From the NCBI GenBank assembly GCA_013043945.1, contig JABEUW010000140.1:1-12115 (forward strand): a DNA stretch of 12,115 nt, given 5' to 3'. Positions 1 to 6,843 of the stretch are shown one piece after another. The number at the start of each line of letters is the position of its first letter. The first letter of the stretch is position 1. A program made the position numbers and the translations under genes. The notes below the pieces were generated by a model. It saw only the letters and a program-made list of their open reading frames with translations. It did no database searches and was not told where the DNA came from. The DNA comes from Vulcanimicrobiota bacterium (GTDB lineage Bacteria; Vulcanimicrobiota; Vulcanimicrobiia; Vulcanimicrobiales; Vulcanimicrobiaceae).

Positions 1-1
1 C

Positions 2-1243
2 GCGATTCGCGATGCCGGTACGCGCAATCCGGTGATGATGATCGACGAGATCGATAAGGTGGGCTCCGATTTCCGCGGCGATCCGCAATCGGCGCTGCTC
101 GAAGTGCTCGACCCCGAACAGAACAAGGGCTATCGCGATCACTATCTCGATCTGCCGTTCGATTTGAGCCAAGTGCTCTTCGTTTGCACCGCAAATTCGC
201 TGGACACCATCTCGCCGCCGTTGCGCGACCGTATGGAGATCATCCAGCTCTCGGGCTACACGGAGTTTGAAAAGTTGCAGATCGCCAAGCGCTATCTGCT
301 CAAAAAGCAGCGCCTCGCCAACGGCGTGAAGGATGGGCAGTCGCAGATCAGCGATACCGCGTTGCGCGCAATTATCAACGATTACACGCGCGAGGCGGGC
401 GTCCGCAATCTCGACCGCGAGATCGGCACCGTCTTCCGCAAAATCGCACGGAAGGTCGCGGAGAACTCGAGTTATAAGACGCGCGTGAAGCCTGAGGGCC
501 TCGTCGAGTATTTGAAGAAGCCGCGCTTCTTCAACGAAGTGAAAAAACGCGTTGCCTCGGTCGGTGTCGCGACGGGAATGGCCTGGACGCCGGTTGGCGG
601 TGATATTCTCTTCATCGAGACGCAAGTGATGCCGGGGAGCGGCAAGGTCGTGTTAACCGGGCAACTCGGTGACGTGATGAAGGAGAGCGCGCAAGCCGCG
701 GTCTCGTTCCTCCGCTCGCGTTCGAACGAACTCGGACTCGCCGAAGATTTCTTCGCGAAGCACGATATTCACATCCACGTCCCCGCCGGTGCGACTCCGA
801 AGGATGGCCCATCGGCAGGCATCGCGCTGGTGACCTCGATCGCGTCGATGCTCACCGGCAATAAGGTCGATCCGAACCTCGCGATGACCGGTGAGATTAC
901 CTTGACCGGTCAGGTGCTACCGATCGGTGGACTGAAAGAGAAGGTTCTCGGCGCGCGACGTGCGGGTATCTCGAAGGTCTTGCTGCCGAAACGGAACGAG
1001 GTCGATCTCGACGATATTCCCGACGAAGTGCGCACGCAAATGACGTTCGTATCGGTCGAGGAGCTCTCCGAAGTTCTCTCGCACGCGCTCGGCAAGCGCA
1101 TCATCGCGCCGGTACCGCTCGGCAACGAGAACCTCAAACGCAACGGGATCGTCGTGCCGATGCCCAAGCGCGGCACGGGCAAGCGCGCCGGGGCGGCGCG
1201 TGGGCGCACGAAGGTCTCTCCGCGCCCGGCATCGCGCGCTTAA
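2..1243 (+). CDS. lon: ATP-dependent serine protease Lon (C-terminal part; 5' end outside window)
   Basis: Lon is a cytoplasmic hexameric AAA+ protease that unfolds and degrades misfolded and regulatory proteins. The reading frame is open from base 2, so the N-terminal domain and Walker A lie upstream. Visible in order are the Walker B motif MMIDEIDK (35-58), a sensor-1 Asn in CTAN (194-196), a putative arginine finger in LRDRME (about 221-238), and a sensor-2 region GVRNLDREIG. The C-terminal protease domain follows. Its catalytic Ser is in PKDGPSAG (codon 812-814), and its catalytic Lys is the second Lys of GGLKEK (codon 941-943). The 43-residue Ser-Lys spacing matches E. coli Lon (S679/K722), so the enzyme should be active. 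After the family core the protein carries a roughly 35-residue Arg/Lys-rich tail (KRGTGKRAGAARGRTK) that E. coli Lon lacks. The TAA stop at 1241-1243 overlaps the stop of the convergent gene, leaving no room for a terminator between them. Confidence 0.97.
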   Translation, partial: AIRDAGTRNPVMMIDEIDKVGSDFRGDPQSALLEVLDPEQNKGYRDHYLDLPFDLSQVLFVCTANSLDTISPPLRDRMEIIQLSGYTEFEKLQIAKRYLLKKQRLANGVKDGQSQISDTALRAIINDYTREAGVRNLDREIGTVFRKIARKVAENSSYKTRVKPEGLVEYLKKPRFFNEVKKRVASVGVATGMAWTPVGGDILFIETQVMPGSGKVVLTGQLGDVMKESAQAAVSFLRSRSNELGLAEDFFAKHDIHIHVPAGATPKDGPSAGIALVTSIASMLTGNKVDPNLAMTGEITLTGQVLPIGGLKEKVLGARRAGISKVLLPKRNEVDLDDIPDEVRTQMTFVSVEELSEVLSHALGKRIIAPVPLGNENLKRNGIVVPMPKRGTGKRAGAARGRTKVSPRPASRA

Positions 1244-1968
1244 AGCGTGCGTTCGAGGCGGAGCGGAAGCGTGGCGCTCTCGCCGAGGAGATGCGCGAGC
1301 TCGTAGGCCGGCGTCGTCTGGAGTTCGCGCATGACGGCGCGGGAGTAGGTTCGATATTCGTGGAGGGCCCCGAGCCGATCGTGCGCGACGAGGTGCGAAC
1401 GGATGAGAACGCTCCACGCTCGCTCGTCGCATTCGTCGAATGCGAGTGCGCGTCGAGCGAGTTGCACCGAGCGTTCGATCTCTCCGGCGCTGAGAGCTCG
1501 GTCGGCGAGCGTTGTTAGGACCGCTTGCGCAAACTCCTCGAGTCGGCGGTAGCTCGGCGCGAGCCACTCGGGGATCTCGTAGAGCGCGGCAGCATTCGTA
1601 GCAGTTTCGAGACGCGCTGCGAGCTCTTCGCAGGCGTGCTGTTCGGGCATATCCCAGATCTCGGCGAAGCTCCAGAGATCGACGGTGACGCGCGACTCGT
1701 TGAGACGGTAGGAGCGCGTGCTCGTCACGAGCAGATCGTCGGTGAAGCGTCGACGGAGTCGATGAAGGGCGACGTACAGACGGTTTCTGGCGACCGATGC
1801 GCCGACCTGCGCCCAGAGCAGCTCGGTTAAACGCTCGGAGCCGATCCCGCGCCGATGGAGCGCGAGCGCGAGAAGCAGCTCCCATTCGCCGTGAGCGAGT
1901 GCGAAACGCTCGTCGCCGAGCAGTGCATATCCGGAGAGCAGTTCGAGAACGATGGTCGAGCTCTTCAT
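1240..1968 (-). CDS. SARP-like transcriptional regulator (winged helix + BTAD domain)
   Basis: Probable cytoplasmic DNA-binding regulator of 242 residues. Residues 1 to about 95 resemble the OmpR/SARP winged helix: a short beta-strand start, then the HGEWELLLALALHRRGIGSERLTELLW-like region, a recognition-helix stretch (RNRLYVALHRLRRRF) and a C-terminal hairpin ending SYRLN. Residues of about 96-235 are alpha-helical with TPR-like repeats, as in bacterial transcriptional activation domains (BTAD). There are no membrane segments or receiver domain. The ATG at 1968-1966 was chosen because the winged-helix strand begins just after it. The frame stays open upstream into the preceding gene, and a GTG at 1977-1975 is an alternative start; neither has a strong Shine-Dalgarno. 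The gene lies 43 bp downstream of the membrane-bound BTAD gene on the same strand, so co-transcription is likely. It may be the partner or amplifier of that receptor, which is inference. Its target genes are unknown. Confidence 0.82.
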   Translation of the reverse strand: MKSSTIVLELLSGYALLGDERFALAHGEWELLLALALHRRGIGSERLTELLWAQVGASVARNRLYVALHRLRRRFTDDLLVTSTRSYRLNESRVTVDLWSFAEIWDMPEQHACEELAARLETATNAAALYEIPEWLAPSYRRLEEFAQAVLTTLADRALSAGEIERSVQLARRALAFDECDERAWSVLIRSHLVAHDRLGALHEYRTYSRAVMRELQTTPAYELAHLLGESATLPLRLERTL

Positions 1969-2011
1969 TTCAAGCACAGGGTAGCCCGTAGGGCTTACAA
2001 AACGGTCACAA

Positions 2012-4132
2012 TCACGCGGTCTCGCTGAACGAACGACAAAATTGTTCGAATTGCGGGGAGGGCGTGAGTCCGAGAGCCCGGTCGAGGGCGCGGCGACAGT
2101 CGGCGTAGACGCGTCGCGCCGCAGCCGGGTCGTTCGCGGCAAGGAGCGCGCGAATGGCGAGGAGATATCCGCTCTCGTCGGATGGATCGAGGCGACGAAG
2201 ATCGTCGGCGATGCTGAGAGGCGCCGAGAGCTCGCCACGCGTTACGAGCGCCTCGCCGAGTTGCAGCAGCGCGTCGCGCCGAAGGCTCTCCAGCCAGAGA
2301 TCGAAGTCGGCGAACCACTCGCGATGCCGGAGGGTCGATGGAATCGCCGCGGTGACGAGCGGCCGCAGCCGTTGGAGTTCCTCGATCGCTCCTTCTCGCA
2401 GGGCGGCGCGTAGCTCGTCGAGGTCGGAGTGCACGGTCGTGCCGAGGGCATACTGCCGTTGCGTCGCGAGCAGGGTTCCGGGCGGAAGTTTTTTGCGCAA
2501 CCGAGAGATTGTCGTTTGCAGCGCGCTCGCCGCCGCGCGCGCATCGCGGTCGGGCCAAATCGCGGTTGCGAGTTGCGAGCTGGGAATCGGCGTGCGATGG
2601 AGCGCGAGGTACGCGAGCAACTCGATCTCGCGGCCGGTCAGCGCGATCGCCGACGCATCGAGGAGCAGAAGCCCCCGGTAGACGCTGAGATAGACCGCCT
2701 GCATCGGCGCGCGGGTGGGAATCGATGGATGGAGCGCGACCTGAATCTCTGCAATCGCACCGGAGCGTTCCCGTTCGACGTGAAGCGTCGCGGCAAAGGT
2801 TTTCATCTCGCCGAGGTGGTTCGAGAGATCGATCTCGAGTTTCGCGACCGCATTCGGGTTCGTGCGGATCGCCGTGCGTGCGAGTTTCGTGACGAGCTCG
2901 GCATGGCACGCTCCGAGTACGTCGGCGATGCGCTTGCCGACGAGCTCTTCGTTGGATACGCCGAGCAACGATTCAATGTTCGCCGTAGCAAAGAGGACGC
3001 TCCCATCGCGCCCTAGGCGCACGATGATCGCATCGATATTCGAGAGCACGCGCCCCAACGTACGTTCGATGCACAACCGGTCGCCGATTGCGAAGGCCAG
3101 CAAGACGCACTCGCTTCCGGTTCCGATCTCCGCGCCGTAGATACCGATTCCAGCGTGTACGCCCACGGTATACTGCCACACCGCGATGCAGACAAAAATC
3201 AGCAAAATCGGATAGCTTAGTAAAAAATAGCGTGCGGGGCGATAGCCGGCGCGGGCGCGGTGGATCGTTGCGACGATGACGAGAACGGAGACCCAGAGCA
3301 TCGACGCGATGGGGATACTACTCTGAGGATTGAGATTCAATCCTGTAAAATGACGAACGAAAACGACGACCGGAATATACGCCAGTAATACGGCGATACC
3401 GAGGATCAGGAGGCGGTCGATGCGCGGAGCGTACCGTGCCGTCTGGAGAAACGAACGAGCGAACTGTGCGTAGAGCGCGATATTGGGCCCCCACAGTACG
3501 TATTCGATTTCGCCGCTATGCCACGGGCCGAACGGCCATCCGAGTTGCCAGAGAAAATTGTTGCGAAAGAGCTGGTAGAGAATCAGCGAGCCGAGATAGG
3601 CGAGATACCAGCCGATAAACGGTTCGCCCGACATCGCGAAGAGCACCAACATCGTCAGCGCCGTTCCGCCGAGCAACCCGAAGTAGAGATAGAGCGGGAC
3701 GTGTCGCGATTCGTTGTGAAGGACGAAGGAGAGCGGAGCAGCTCGAATGCACCCGCGAGCCCCGGCCTTTGAAAAAATACGTACGAAGAACGGCCGCCGC
3801 GCCCACGCATTCGGGATCGTCAGTGCCGGTGGCCCGCTATAGAGGACGTGCCCGTCGTTGGGGATCTCGTCCTCGAAAGTAACCCGCTCCCGGCCGCCGA
3901 GCGTAGGCCGATAAGCGAACGCCGCTCGGCTCCCCGAGGGAGCGAAGATCTCCCACGGGCCGCTGCTCCGCGGGGCGGTAAGGGCGAGGTCGGCGAGAAC
4001 GCTCCCGTCGCTCGCGACGGGCCCAACGCGAACGGTCCGCGCGCAGGGAGCGATCGACGGGTGAGCCCAGGCCATAGCGAGGGCGAGTACGAGGGGTGCG
4101 GCCGACATGGGCTTGCTTGCACTTCGTTTCAC
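2012..4132 (-). CDS. Seven-transmembrane receptor fused to PAS and SARP/BTAD transcription-factor domains
   Basis: Predicted one-component membrane receptor and transcription factor of 706 residues. Residues 1-23 form a signal peptide (hydrophobic core, likely cleavage after AWA). Residues of about 24-145 form an extracytoplasmic beta-rich domain like 7TMR-DISM sensor domains, with Cys30 and Cys128 able to form a disulfide. Seven hydrophobic helices follow at about 147-168, 171-190, 208-228, 239-260, 273-292, 302-324 and 331-352. Next come a PAS-like domain (about 360-470, with NIESLLGVSNEELVGKRIADVL), a winged helix of OmpR/SARP type (about 480-565, with LTGREIELLAYLAL and ISRLRKKL) and a BTAD helical domain (about 567-700). 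No kinase, GGDEF or phosphatase motif is present. The GTG start at 4132 is supported by GGGAG 8 bases upstream; an in-frame ATG at 4108 lacks such a site. It is transcribed divergently from the secreted-protein operon, its most obvious candidate target. The ligand is unknown. Confidence 0.85.
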   Translation of the reverse strand: MKRSASKPMSAAPLVLALAMAWAHPSIAPCARTVRVGPVASDGSVLADLALTAPRSSGPWEIFAPSGSRAAFAYRPTLGGRERVTFEDEIPNDGHVLYSGPPALTIPNAWARRPFFVRIFSKAGARGCIRAAPLSFVLHNESRHVPLYLYFGLLGGTALTMLVLFAMSGEPFIGWYLAYLGSLILYQLFRNNFLWQLGWPFGPWHSGEIEYVLWGPNIALYAQFARSFLQTARYAPRIDRLLILGIAVLLAYIPVVVFVRHFTGLNLNPQSSIPIASMLWVSVLVIVATIHRARAGYRPARYFLLSYPILLIFVCIAVWQYTVGVHAGIGIYGAEIGTGSECVLLAFAIGDRLCIERTLGRVLSNIDAIIVRLGRDGSVLFATANIESLLGVSNEELVGKRIADVLGACHAELVTKLARTAIRTNPNAVAKLEIDLSNHLGEMKTFAATLHVERERSGAIAEIQVALHPSIPTRAPMQAVYLSVYRGLLLLDASAIALTGREIELLAYLALHRTPIPSSQLATAIWPDRDARAAASALQTTISRLRKKLPPGTLLATQRQYALGTTVHSDLDELRAALREGAIEELQRLRPLVTAAIPSTLRHREWFADFDLWLESLRRDALLQLGEALVTRGELSAPLSIADDLRRLDPSDESGYLLAIRALLAANDPAAARRVYADCRRALDRALGLTPSPQFEQFCRSFSETA

Positions 4133-4221
4133 CGCTGCGCGCTCCCGTCATCGAGCTAAGGGGAATGTAAGATCGTCCCTCTACGCTGCGTGAAACATCA
4201 CCGACGGGAGATCAGCGACCG
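4133..4221. promoter_or_regulatory. Divergent intergenic region between receptor-regulator and secreted-protein operon
   Basis: This 89-bp gap must hold the 5' signals of both divergent genes unless promoters lie inside coding sequence. Each gene has the same ribosome-binding element, GACGGGAG: on the minus strand at 4149-4142 and on the plus strand at 4203-4210. Together they form an 8-bp inverted repeat. A 12-bp imperfect dyad, GTGAAACATCAC, lies at 4190-4201 and could be an operator half of some kind. I see no convincing sigma70 -35/-10 pair on either strand; TAAGAT at 4168-4173 resembles a -10 but lacks a well-spaced -35. Regulatory use is inferred from geometry only. Confidence 0.45.
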
Positions 4222-5820
4222 ATGCAACGCAGCAGCCTTCTTTTCACCCTCGCTCTCTATGGGGCGATCGCCCTTCTTGGTGATTGCGCCGGCCACGCAA
4301 CGGGGGGCGGCCTCACCCCGCCGACATCGGCGCCTTCGGGGCCAACGCCGCTCTTGTTGACGCGCGCCGGTGGGCCGTTTGCGCTTCCGACCGCGGGCGG
4401 CTACTCCGGGTCGATGCAGCTTCCGGCAAATAATGCACCGAGCGGCACGACGATGACGCTGGACGCGTCGACCACGGCACCGGTCGGTGCGCCGACCCCG
4501 CAGGCGCTCCGCCGAGCGCACGGCCCGCGCTCGCCGCAGGCCGTCGCACTGCCGACGGTGCTCTTCGTGCTGACGATTCAGGTTTCTCAGAACGTAACGT
4601 TTCAGAGCGCGCCGAGCTTTTCGTTTCAGCTGCCCGCAGGGATATCGACCGTCAACGAGAGCTTCTTCGTCGCACTCTTCGACGGAGAGAGCGCGCAGGC
4701 ACCATTACTGACGACCATTGGGCCGGCCTCGATCTCGGGTTCGACGCTGAATTTTAGCGGTAACGCCACACCGCTTACGCTCGATGCCGGGACGACCTAT
4801 CTCGCCGAGCTCTACGAAGTCGCGACCGGCGCCACCGCGACGCCCTCGCCGCTGCCCTCGAGTGCGCCGACGATTGCGCCGACCGCAACGCCGACGATTG
4901 CGCCGACCGCAACGCCGACCACAACGCCGACCGCGGCACCCGCTGCATCGCCAGCTGCGGGGACGCTCTACGAGTTGAGCTACGGCAGCAGCTATACGTT
5001 CGGTGCGTTCGCACCGGGTGCGAACGGAAACGTCGCCCCGCTCGCAAGCTATTATTCGGCCGCGATCCAGGCACCGACGGGGATCGCCGTCGATGCAACG
5101 GGGCGTGCGTACGTGGTTGCATACGGGCCCGCAGGGACCGAGATCTACTCGTACGCTTATGGGGCGAGCGGTAACGCTACTCCATCGACCACGTTAACGA
5201 CCGACGCGAGTGGGTGGGGGCTAGCGATCGATCCCGCGACCGACGATCTCGTCGCGACCGATGCGAACAATAACATCGTGGAGTATTTTGCGCCCGCCGC
5301 GAACGGTTCGGCGAGCCCGCTCAAAACGATCTCGGGAGCGAACACGGGCTTCAATCTCCCCTACCAAGTCGCATTCGACGGTAGCGAGAACATCTACGTC
5401 GTCAACGGAAATGGTTTCGGTTCCGTCGTTGAATTCGCCGCGGGAGCGAGCGGAAACGCAACGCCGATTGCAACGATCGCCGGGAGCGCCACCGGGCTCG
5501 ACGGCCCCGAGGCGATCGCCGTCGATTCGACGGGACGCGTCTACGTCGGCAATTCCGCGAACGACACGATCACCGTCTACGCGCCGGGCGCGAACGGGAA
5601 CGTCGCTCCTTCGGCGGTCATCCAGGGAGGCACGTACGATTTCCTCATCGACCAGGCAATCATCGCCGTCGATGCGTCGAACGATCTCTACGTGTTCGGC
5701 CGATCGAACGAGATCGAGGTCTTCGCCCCGGTCACCGGTAGCCCGCAGGCGCCGATCCGAACGATCACCGGGAGCTCGACGGGAATCGCGGCGGCAGAGG
5801 GAGTTGCAATCGTTCCATGA
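4222..5820 (+). CDS. Secreted or lipid-anchored six-bladed beta-propeller (NHL-like repeat) protein
   Basis: Exported protein of 532 residues with no enzyme motif that I recognise. Residues 1 to about 21 are a signal peptide. It ends LLGDC, a lipobox-like site with Cys22 but with Asp at -1 where Gly, Ala or Ser is usual, so lipidation is uncertain. Residues of about 45-205 are beta-rich and Ig-like. A Pro/Thr/Ala linker (about 206-246) contains an internal repeat. Residues 249-532 form a repeat region of about 45-50 residues per unit. Each unit starts with an APGANGNVAP-like motif and continues through GIAVDATGRAYV-type strands, as in NHL/SMP-30-like propellers. The start is supported by GGGAG at 4206-4210, 11 bases from ATG. 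It is the first gene of a pair, overlapping the next by ATGA. The role is probably binding or display at the cell surface; the substrate is unknown. Confidence 0.8.
   Translation: MQRSSLLFTLALYGAIALLGDCAGHATGGGLTPPTSAPSGPTPLLLTRAGGPFALPTAGGYSGSMQLPANNAPSGTTMTLDASTTAPVGAPTPQALRRAHGPRSPQAVALPTVLFVLTIQVSQNVTFQSAPSFSFQLPAGISTVNESFFVALFDGESAQAPLLTTIGPASISGSTLNFSGNATPLTLDAGTTYLAELYEVATGATATPSPLPSSAPTIAPTATPTIAPTATPTTTPTAAPAASPAAGTLYELSYGSSYTFGAFAPGANGNVAPLASYYSAAIQAPTGIAVDATGRAYVVAYGPAGTEIYSYAYGASGNATPSTTLTTDASGWGLAIDPATDDLVATDANNNIVEYFAPAANGSASPLKTISGANTGFNLPYQVAFDGSENIYVVNGNGFGSVVEFAAGASGNATPIATIAGSATGLDGPEAIAVDSTGRVYVGNSANDTITVYAPGANGNVAPSAVIQGGTYDFLIDQAIIAVDASNDLYVFGRSNEIEVFAPVTGSPQAPIRTITGSSTGIAAAEGVAIVP
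4865..4920. repeat. In-frame 24-bp tandem repeat encoding the Pro/Thr linker
   Basis: Two identical 24-bp units (4865-4888 and 4889-4912) are followed by a partial third copy to 4920. They encode an eight-residue unit, approximately PTIAPTAT, in the linker between the N-terminal beta domain and the propeller. The unit length is a multiple of three, so copy-number change by slippage would alter linker length without a frameshift. Confidence 0.85.
4966..5817 (+). repeat. Six protein repeats forming a closed beta-propeller
   Basis: Repeat units begin near residues 263, 312, 357, 406, 454 and 502 of the protein, at the motifs APGANGNVAP, YGASGNATP, APAANGSASP, AAGASGNATP, APGANGNVAP and APVTGSPQAP. 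Five units are complete. The sixth stops after GVAIVP, and its missing outer strands look to be supplied by the stretch TLYELSYGSSYTFGAF at residues 248-263, before the first unit. This is the usual velcro closure of a propeller, so six blades are predicted. The repeats are diverged at DNA level, so this is an old duplication rather than an active satellite. Confidence 0.7.
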
Positions 5821-6812
5821 TACATCGTGCCGTCGCCGCTCTCGTCGCATCGACGCTCGTGCTCTCGTCACCAGCGATCTTTCGCATCTCCGCCCGTGCG
5901 GAGGGCGTTCCGAGTTGCCGCGCGGTTATCGCCGCGCCGAGCAGCGCGGCGGGCGGGAGCCCGGTATCGATCGCCGATAAGAGCCTCGCCCCGAAGGGCA
6001 CGCGGCTCACCTCTCGCGCCTGGTTCTTCGGTGATGGCTCCGCCGCATCGGGGAAGAGTGCGAGCGCGCTCGTGCATCACACCTACCCCACACCCGCCGC
6101 GACGATGACCAAACACTACACGATCCGGCTCATCCTCAGTTACGCCGACGGTGCACGCTGCTCGGCGAGCGCGAGCATCGAGATCTATAACGGCAAGCAT
6201 CTGAAAGGCTATACGAAGCTCGATCTCCGTGGCAGCACGATAACCGTTCGCGACATCGAGCCGGTGCCGAACTGCGGAAGTTTCGATGCGACGATGCACT
6301 GGCAACCGCAATTCGGCATCGAGCGCATGGGCCCCGACGGTTTGCCGAACCTGCTGCTCTTCGGAACCGCGCACATAAACTCGAAAGGGACGAATGACAG
6401 CACGCCGCTGCCCGTGGCCGTTTTCTTTAGTGGTCCGATCGCGGTCACCGGATCGGCAGGGGAGTACGGCATGGGCAAAGAGCAGGAGTCCGCACGAACG
6501 CAATCGTGTTCGAAGAAAATCGAACTCACCGGATTTGCACGTACCGCAGTTTTTATGCTTCCTCCCGACTTGGTTACCTTCAAGAGCGGCGCCACGAAAC
6601 TCAAATGTACGCCGGCGAAGGCCGGAAGAGCGGCTTCGTGCAAGATCGATCCGAGTAAGAAGCTCACCGTCGTCGGTTCGGAGAGGATCGATAACGTCGT
6701 GTTTTTCAACGTCAATCTTCAAGTGCATTTCCCCAAGAAGACGTGTACCTACGTTGGGCCGGCGAAAGTGTCGCCGATCGCCCTACAAAAACCGACCTGG
6801 TATACGTGCTAG
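5817..6812 (+). CDS. Secreted PKD-domain protein of unknown function
   Basis: Exported protein of 331 residues. Residues 1-28 look like a signal peptide (hydrophobic VAALVASTLVLSS, cleavage near ARA|EG). Residues of about 36-124 resemble a PKD/Ig-like fold: the signature WFFGDGSAASGK is followed by HHTYPTPA and a strand YTIRLILSYADG. The remaining 200 residues are beta-rich and not recognised. The mature part has eight Cys (34, 115, 153, 231, 264, 275, 310 and the C-terminal residue 331), an even number consistent with disulfides in an oxidising compartment. The ATG overlaps the stop of the propeller gene as ATGA, with GAGGGAG about 13 bases upstream, so translational coupling is likely and the two proteins are probably made together. 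PKD domains usually mediate protein or carbohydrate binding at surfaces. No catalytic motif or anchor was seen. Confidence 0.75.
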   Translation: MIHRAVAALVASTLVLSSPAIFRISARAEGVPSCRAVIAAPSSAAGGSPVSIADKSLAPKGTRLTSRAWFFGDGSAASGKSASALVHHTYPTPAATMTKHYTIRLILSYADGARCSASASIEIYNGKHLKGYTKLDLRGSTITVRDIEPVPNCGSFDATMHWQPQFGIERMGPDGLPNLLLFGTAHINSKGTNDSTPLPVAVFFSGPIAVTGSAGEYGMGKEQESARTQSCSKKIELTGFARTAVFMLPPDLVTFKSGATKLKCTPAKAGRAASCKIDPSKKLTVVGSERIDNVVFFNVNLQVHFPKKTCTYVGPAKVSPIALQKPTWYTC

Positions 6813-6843
6813 CGGCGTTCGCGCGGTTCTATTCGCGCACGTA
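6803..6843. terminator. Candidate bidirectional terminator hairpin between convergent genes
   Basis: A perfect 7-bp inverted repeat, TACGTGC (6803-6809) and GCACGTA (6837-6843), spans the 16-bp gap between the convergent stop codons at 6812 and 6829. An alternative inner pairing is GCGCG (6821-6825) with CGCGC (6834-6838). There is no T-run on either side and the loop is long (27 nt), so intrinsic termination is doubtful. The position is the main argument. Confidence 0.3.

Noticed and set aside
917..1885. Long open frame of 322 codons on the minus strand, antisense to lon and overlapping the small regulator gene
   Set aside because: Its product is a low-complexity Arg/Ala/Ser-rich string with no recognisable motif. 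It lies opposite conserved Lon protease sequence. Such frames are expected by chance in GC-rich DNA.
1983..1995. Small hairpin AGCCC-GTA-GGGCT between the two regulator genes, considered as a terminator
   Set aside because: The stem is only 5 bp with no T-run in the direction of transcription. The genes are close and on the same strand, so it is not enough to call a terminator.
1995..2909. Open frame of 304 codons on the minus strand overlapping the receptor gene in another frame
   Set aside because: The receptor frame shows winged-helix and BTAD sequence across this stretch. The alternative is Arg-rich and featureless.
5868..6728. Open frame of 286 codons on the minus strand opposite the PKD-domain gene
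   Set aside because: The plus-strand frame has a signal peptide, a coupled start and a PKD signature. The antisense translation has none of these and is Arg-rich.
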